Assembly (NCBI GenBank): GCA_035483935.1
Contig: DATHPK010000233.1
Location: 1 to 33,462, forward strand
Direction of reading: 5' to 3'
DNA length: 33,462 nucleotides
Source of the DNA: Bog-473 sp035483935
GTDB taxonomy: Bacteria; Actinomycetota; Acidimicrobiia; Acidimicrobiales; RAAP-2
This document shows, piece after piece, positions 31,625-33,462 of the stretch. Position numbers and translations under genes: made by a program. Position 1 is the first letter of the stretch. Every line of letters begins with the position of its first letter. The notes under the pieces were generated by a model. The model was not told where the DNA came from, ran no database searches, and was given only the letters and a program-made list of their open reading frames with translations.

Positions 31625-31905
31625 AGGGCCGGTTGCCGACGGGGCCGGTTCGGCTCAGTTCGTGCCGGCGTTGCCTTCCTGGCGAAGATCGAGGACCACT
31701 TCAAGCGGCGAACAGGCGCACGCGGACCATCTTGGAGGGCGGCGTATCTTGCGACGTGGCGTCAGGGCGTCCCACCCAGGTCAACGGGCTCCGGCGCGAG
31801 CGTGGGGCACGGCCTCCTAAGACGATGGCGGCGGCACGCGGGTCGCCGCAACCGTCGCGACGCCTTGCATTCGGACGGTGCTGCTTCCGCTGCTCCCCCT
31901 CCAGT

Positions 31906-31911
31906 TACGCT
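31906..31911 (+). promoter_or_regulatory. candidate -10 element (TACGCT) of the S53 protease gene
   Basis: TACGCT is seven bases before GTG 31919. It is the same hexamer at the same distance as upstream of the XRE gene. Confidence 0.4.
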
Positions 31912-31918
31912 CGGGACG

Positions 31919-33462
31919 GTGAGGCGGTTGGCGAGTCGTTCGAACGCGCGGCGGAACGCGTTCGGCCTGACCTGGATCCTGGGTGCCGGACTGTTCATCG
32001 GAACGTTGACCGCTGTCCCCTTGCCCGAAGCACCCACGGGGGCGGCGCTTGTCCGCCCCGATGCCCTGAGCCCGGGGCCGGTAGAACAAGGCGCGGTACC
32101 TCTGGGCAACGTACCGGCGGCGCAGACACTGACCGTGAGCGTGGTGCTCCCACCCGAGAACCAAACGGCGCTCCACACCCTCCTCGCTGATCAATACGAC
32201 CCAGTTTCGCCTGACTACCACCACTGGCTCGCTTCCGGGCAATTCCGCGCCGAGTTCGCCCCGAGCCCGGGCGACGTCGCGAAGGTCACCTCCTGGTTGC
32301 GGGGGGATGGGCTCTCTCCTTCGGTTTCGGGCTTCCAGGTAACCGTCAACGCGCCGGAATCAACGATCGCCGGCACGTTCGGGACCGGATTCGAGCGCTA
32401 CTCCCTTCCCGGCGGGAAGTCCGGCTACGCGGCCACCTCGTCGCCCCTCGTGCCCGCCGAACTCGCCACTGGCCAAATCTCGTCGATCTTGGGATTGAAT
32501 ACGACCGATCAGGCCGTCCCCCAGTACACGGTCGACCCACCCGCTTCTGAAGGCGCCGCGTCTCACAGCGTCGGACCCCATGCCGACGGACTCTCCCCTT
32601 GCGCGGCAGCAGTGTCCGCAGCGGGGTCGGGTTCCTACACCTTGGATCAGGTCGGAGCGGACTATGGCATCGGCTCGTTGCTCGCCGCGGGACTCAACGG
32701 ATCGCACGAAACCATCGGCCTCTTCGAGCAAGACCAGGCATCCGCCACCGACATCGGCACGTATGAGTCCTGTTTCAATCTGACGAACTCCTTCGCCATC
32801 AGCAATGTCGATGGTGGGGCCACCAGCGCCGGCGGCGGTCCCGGTGAGGCCGACCTCGACGCCGAGCAAGCCATGACGCAAGCCCCTGGGGCGAGCGTGA
32901 TCTCATATCAGGGGCCGGACACCGCACAGGGCGCGTACGACATCTGGAACACCATCGTGACCGCTGATGCGGCGCAGGTCGTCTCGACGAGTTGGGCGTA
33001 CTGTGAGCCCAACGCACAGAGTGCCGGTGAGATGGGGGCTTACACAACTCTGTTCGAGCAGGCGTCGTCACAAGGCCAGTCGATCTTCGCCGCGACTGGC
33101 GACTTCGGGTCTGAGGGGTGCTTCTCCTACGACGGATCGACTTCCGAGGAGGTGACGTATCCGGCGTCGGACCCCTGGGTGACCTCGGTCGGCGGGACGC
33201 AGATGTACAACAATTCCCCGGCCGAGCAGACGGCCTGGAACTGGTGCGGAAGCAACGAGAGCATCTCGTGTGCGCAGTCGATCGGCGGCGGCGGCGGTGG
33301 TGGGATGTCGCGCTACGAGGGACGACCCGCCTACCAGCCGAACATCCTGCAGTGGTCAAGCGCTCAGAGTTGCGGAACCGAGTGCCGAGAGGTTCCCGAC
33401 ATTGCGGCGAATGCGGGAACATCCATGGTCCTCTACGCCGACAGCGAATGGTCCGTCGGCGA
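31919..33462 (+). CDS. secreted S53 family peptidase (pro-kumamolisin/sedolisin), 3' end outside the window
   Basis: The frame is open from GTG 31919 to the window edge, 514 codons with no stop. Residues 1 to ~37 are a signal peptide with an Arg-rich start and a core AFGLTWILGAGLFIGTLTAV. Residues ~50-190 fit the pro-kumamolisin activation domain (YDPVSPDYHHWLASGQF, FGTGFERYSLPGG). The catalytic domain shows the sedolisin ExxxD pair Glu310/Asp314 (GEADLDAEQAM) and the oxyanion Asp395 (AATGDFGSEGC). The catalytic serine motif (GTSxxxP) should lie just past the edge. Sedolisins are acid-active serine peptidases released after self-cleavage. The cysteines at several sites suit an exported protein. 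The GTG has TACGCT seven bases upstream. Confidence 0.85.
   Translation, partial: MRRLASRSNARRNAFGLTWILGAGLFIGTLTAVPLPEAPTGAALVRPDALSPGPVEQGAVPLGNVPAAQTLTVSVVLPPENQTALHTLLADQYDPVSPDYHHWLASGQFRAEFAPSPGDVAKVTSWLRGDGLSPSVSGFQVTVNAPESTIAGTFGTGFERYSLPGGKSGYAATSSPLVPAELATGQISSILGLNTTDQAVPQYTVDPPASEGAASHSVGPHADGLSPCAAAVSAAGSGSYTLDQVGADYGIGSLLAAGLNGSHETIGLFEQDQASATDIGTYESCFNLTNSFAISNVDGGATSAGGGPGEADLDAEQAMTQAPGASVISYQGPDTAQGAYDIWNTIVTADAAQVVSTSWAYCEPNAQSAGEMGAYTTLFEQASSQGQSIFAATGDFGSEGCFSYDGSTSEEVTYPASDPWVTSVGGTQMYNNSPAEQTAWNWCGSNESISCAQSIGGGGGGGMSRYEGRPAYQPNILQWSSAQSCGTECREVPDIAANAGTSMVLYADSEWSVG

Larger units (their letters stand above)
31611..31918. other. 308-bp divergent intergenic region
   Basis: This region separates the acyl-CoA ligase and S53 protease starts. 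It carries a TANNNT element at each end (31619-31624 minus, 31906-31911 plus), a short direct repeat GGGCCGGTT near 31626 and 31641, and a 6-bp inverted repeat GCGGCG/CGCCGC at 31828-31849. I see no convincing gene in it. Confidence 0.5.

Noticed and set aside
1..33462. A defence island, prophage, insertion sequence or CRISPR array
   Set aside because: There are no regularly spaced repeats, integrase or transposase motifs, or known defence domains. The gene content is core metabolism and envelope functions.

Overview
The window is high-GC, gene-dense DNA with many GTG starts and stop/start overlaps. It reads as a chromosomal segment of an aerobic Actinomycetota. The indicators are mshA (mycothiol), rex directly upstream of the heme genes, a geranylgeranyl-reductase-like gene divergent from nuoA, a DHA2 transporter, an NDMA-type alcohol dehydrogenase and several apparently leaderless genes. 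A deep-branching lineage such as Acidimicrobiia is my guess, not something the sequence proves. I see no tRNA or rRNA genes, insertion sequences, prophage or CRISPR array.

Region 1 (1-3300): the start of a complex I operon (nuoA-B-C and the first 33 codons of nuoD, minus strand, each joined by a 4-base-or-less overlap), divergent from a geranylgeranyl-reductase-family flavoprotein that carries a Lys/Ala/Pro-rich, histone-like N-terminal tail. Region 2 (3300-5181): a TetR regulator divergent from a winged-helix SAM methyltransferase. Region 3 (5194-13580, minus): rex, hemA, hemC, a cobA-hemD fusion, hemB and hemL make the C5 path from glutamyl-tRNA to uroporphyrinogen III and its methylation to precorrin-2. 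The same gene train runs on into a HIT-family protein and a phytanoyl-CoA-dioxygenase-like protein. Region 4 (13668-17815, minus): SAM hydrolase (DUF62), proC, a YbjN-like protein, mshA and an XRE-type regulator.

Region 5 (18018-22035): superoxide dismutase, a mini DksA/TraR zinc finger, an RsbW-like ATPase, a SufS-like class V aminotransferase and a beta-propeller lipoprotein. Region 6 (22048-24794) is the most unusual part: two citrate synthase homologues transcribed divergently from a 59-bp gap, one with an N-terminal DNA-binding domain and the other with an N-terminal CBS pair. Their promoters overlap around an 8-bp palindrome. This looks like a self-contained metabolite-sensing switch. 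Region 7 (24849-33462): DUF4395 membrane protein, NDMA-dependent alcohol dehydrogenase, DHA2 transporter, GT87-type mannosyltransferase, acyl-CoA ligase and the N-terminal part of a secreted S53 (sedolisin) protease cut by the window edge.

A second window-wide signal is a TANNNT hexamer sitting 6-10 bases before the start codon of eleven genes, most of which lack a Shine-Dalgarno sequence. This is the expected layout of leaderless mRNAs. A separate set (hemA, sodA, the methyltransferase, the alcohol dehydrogenase, GT87 and CBS-citrate synthase) has clear ribosome-binding sites. All functional names come from reading motifs and remembered family features; no database search was run.
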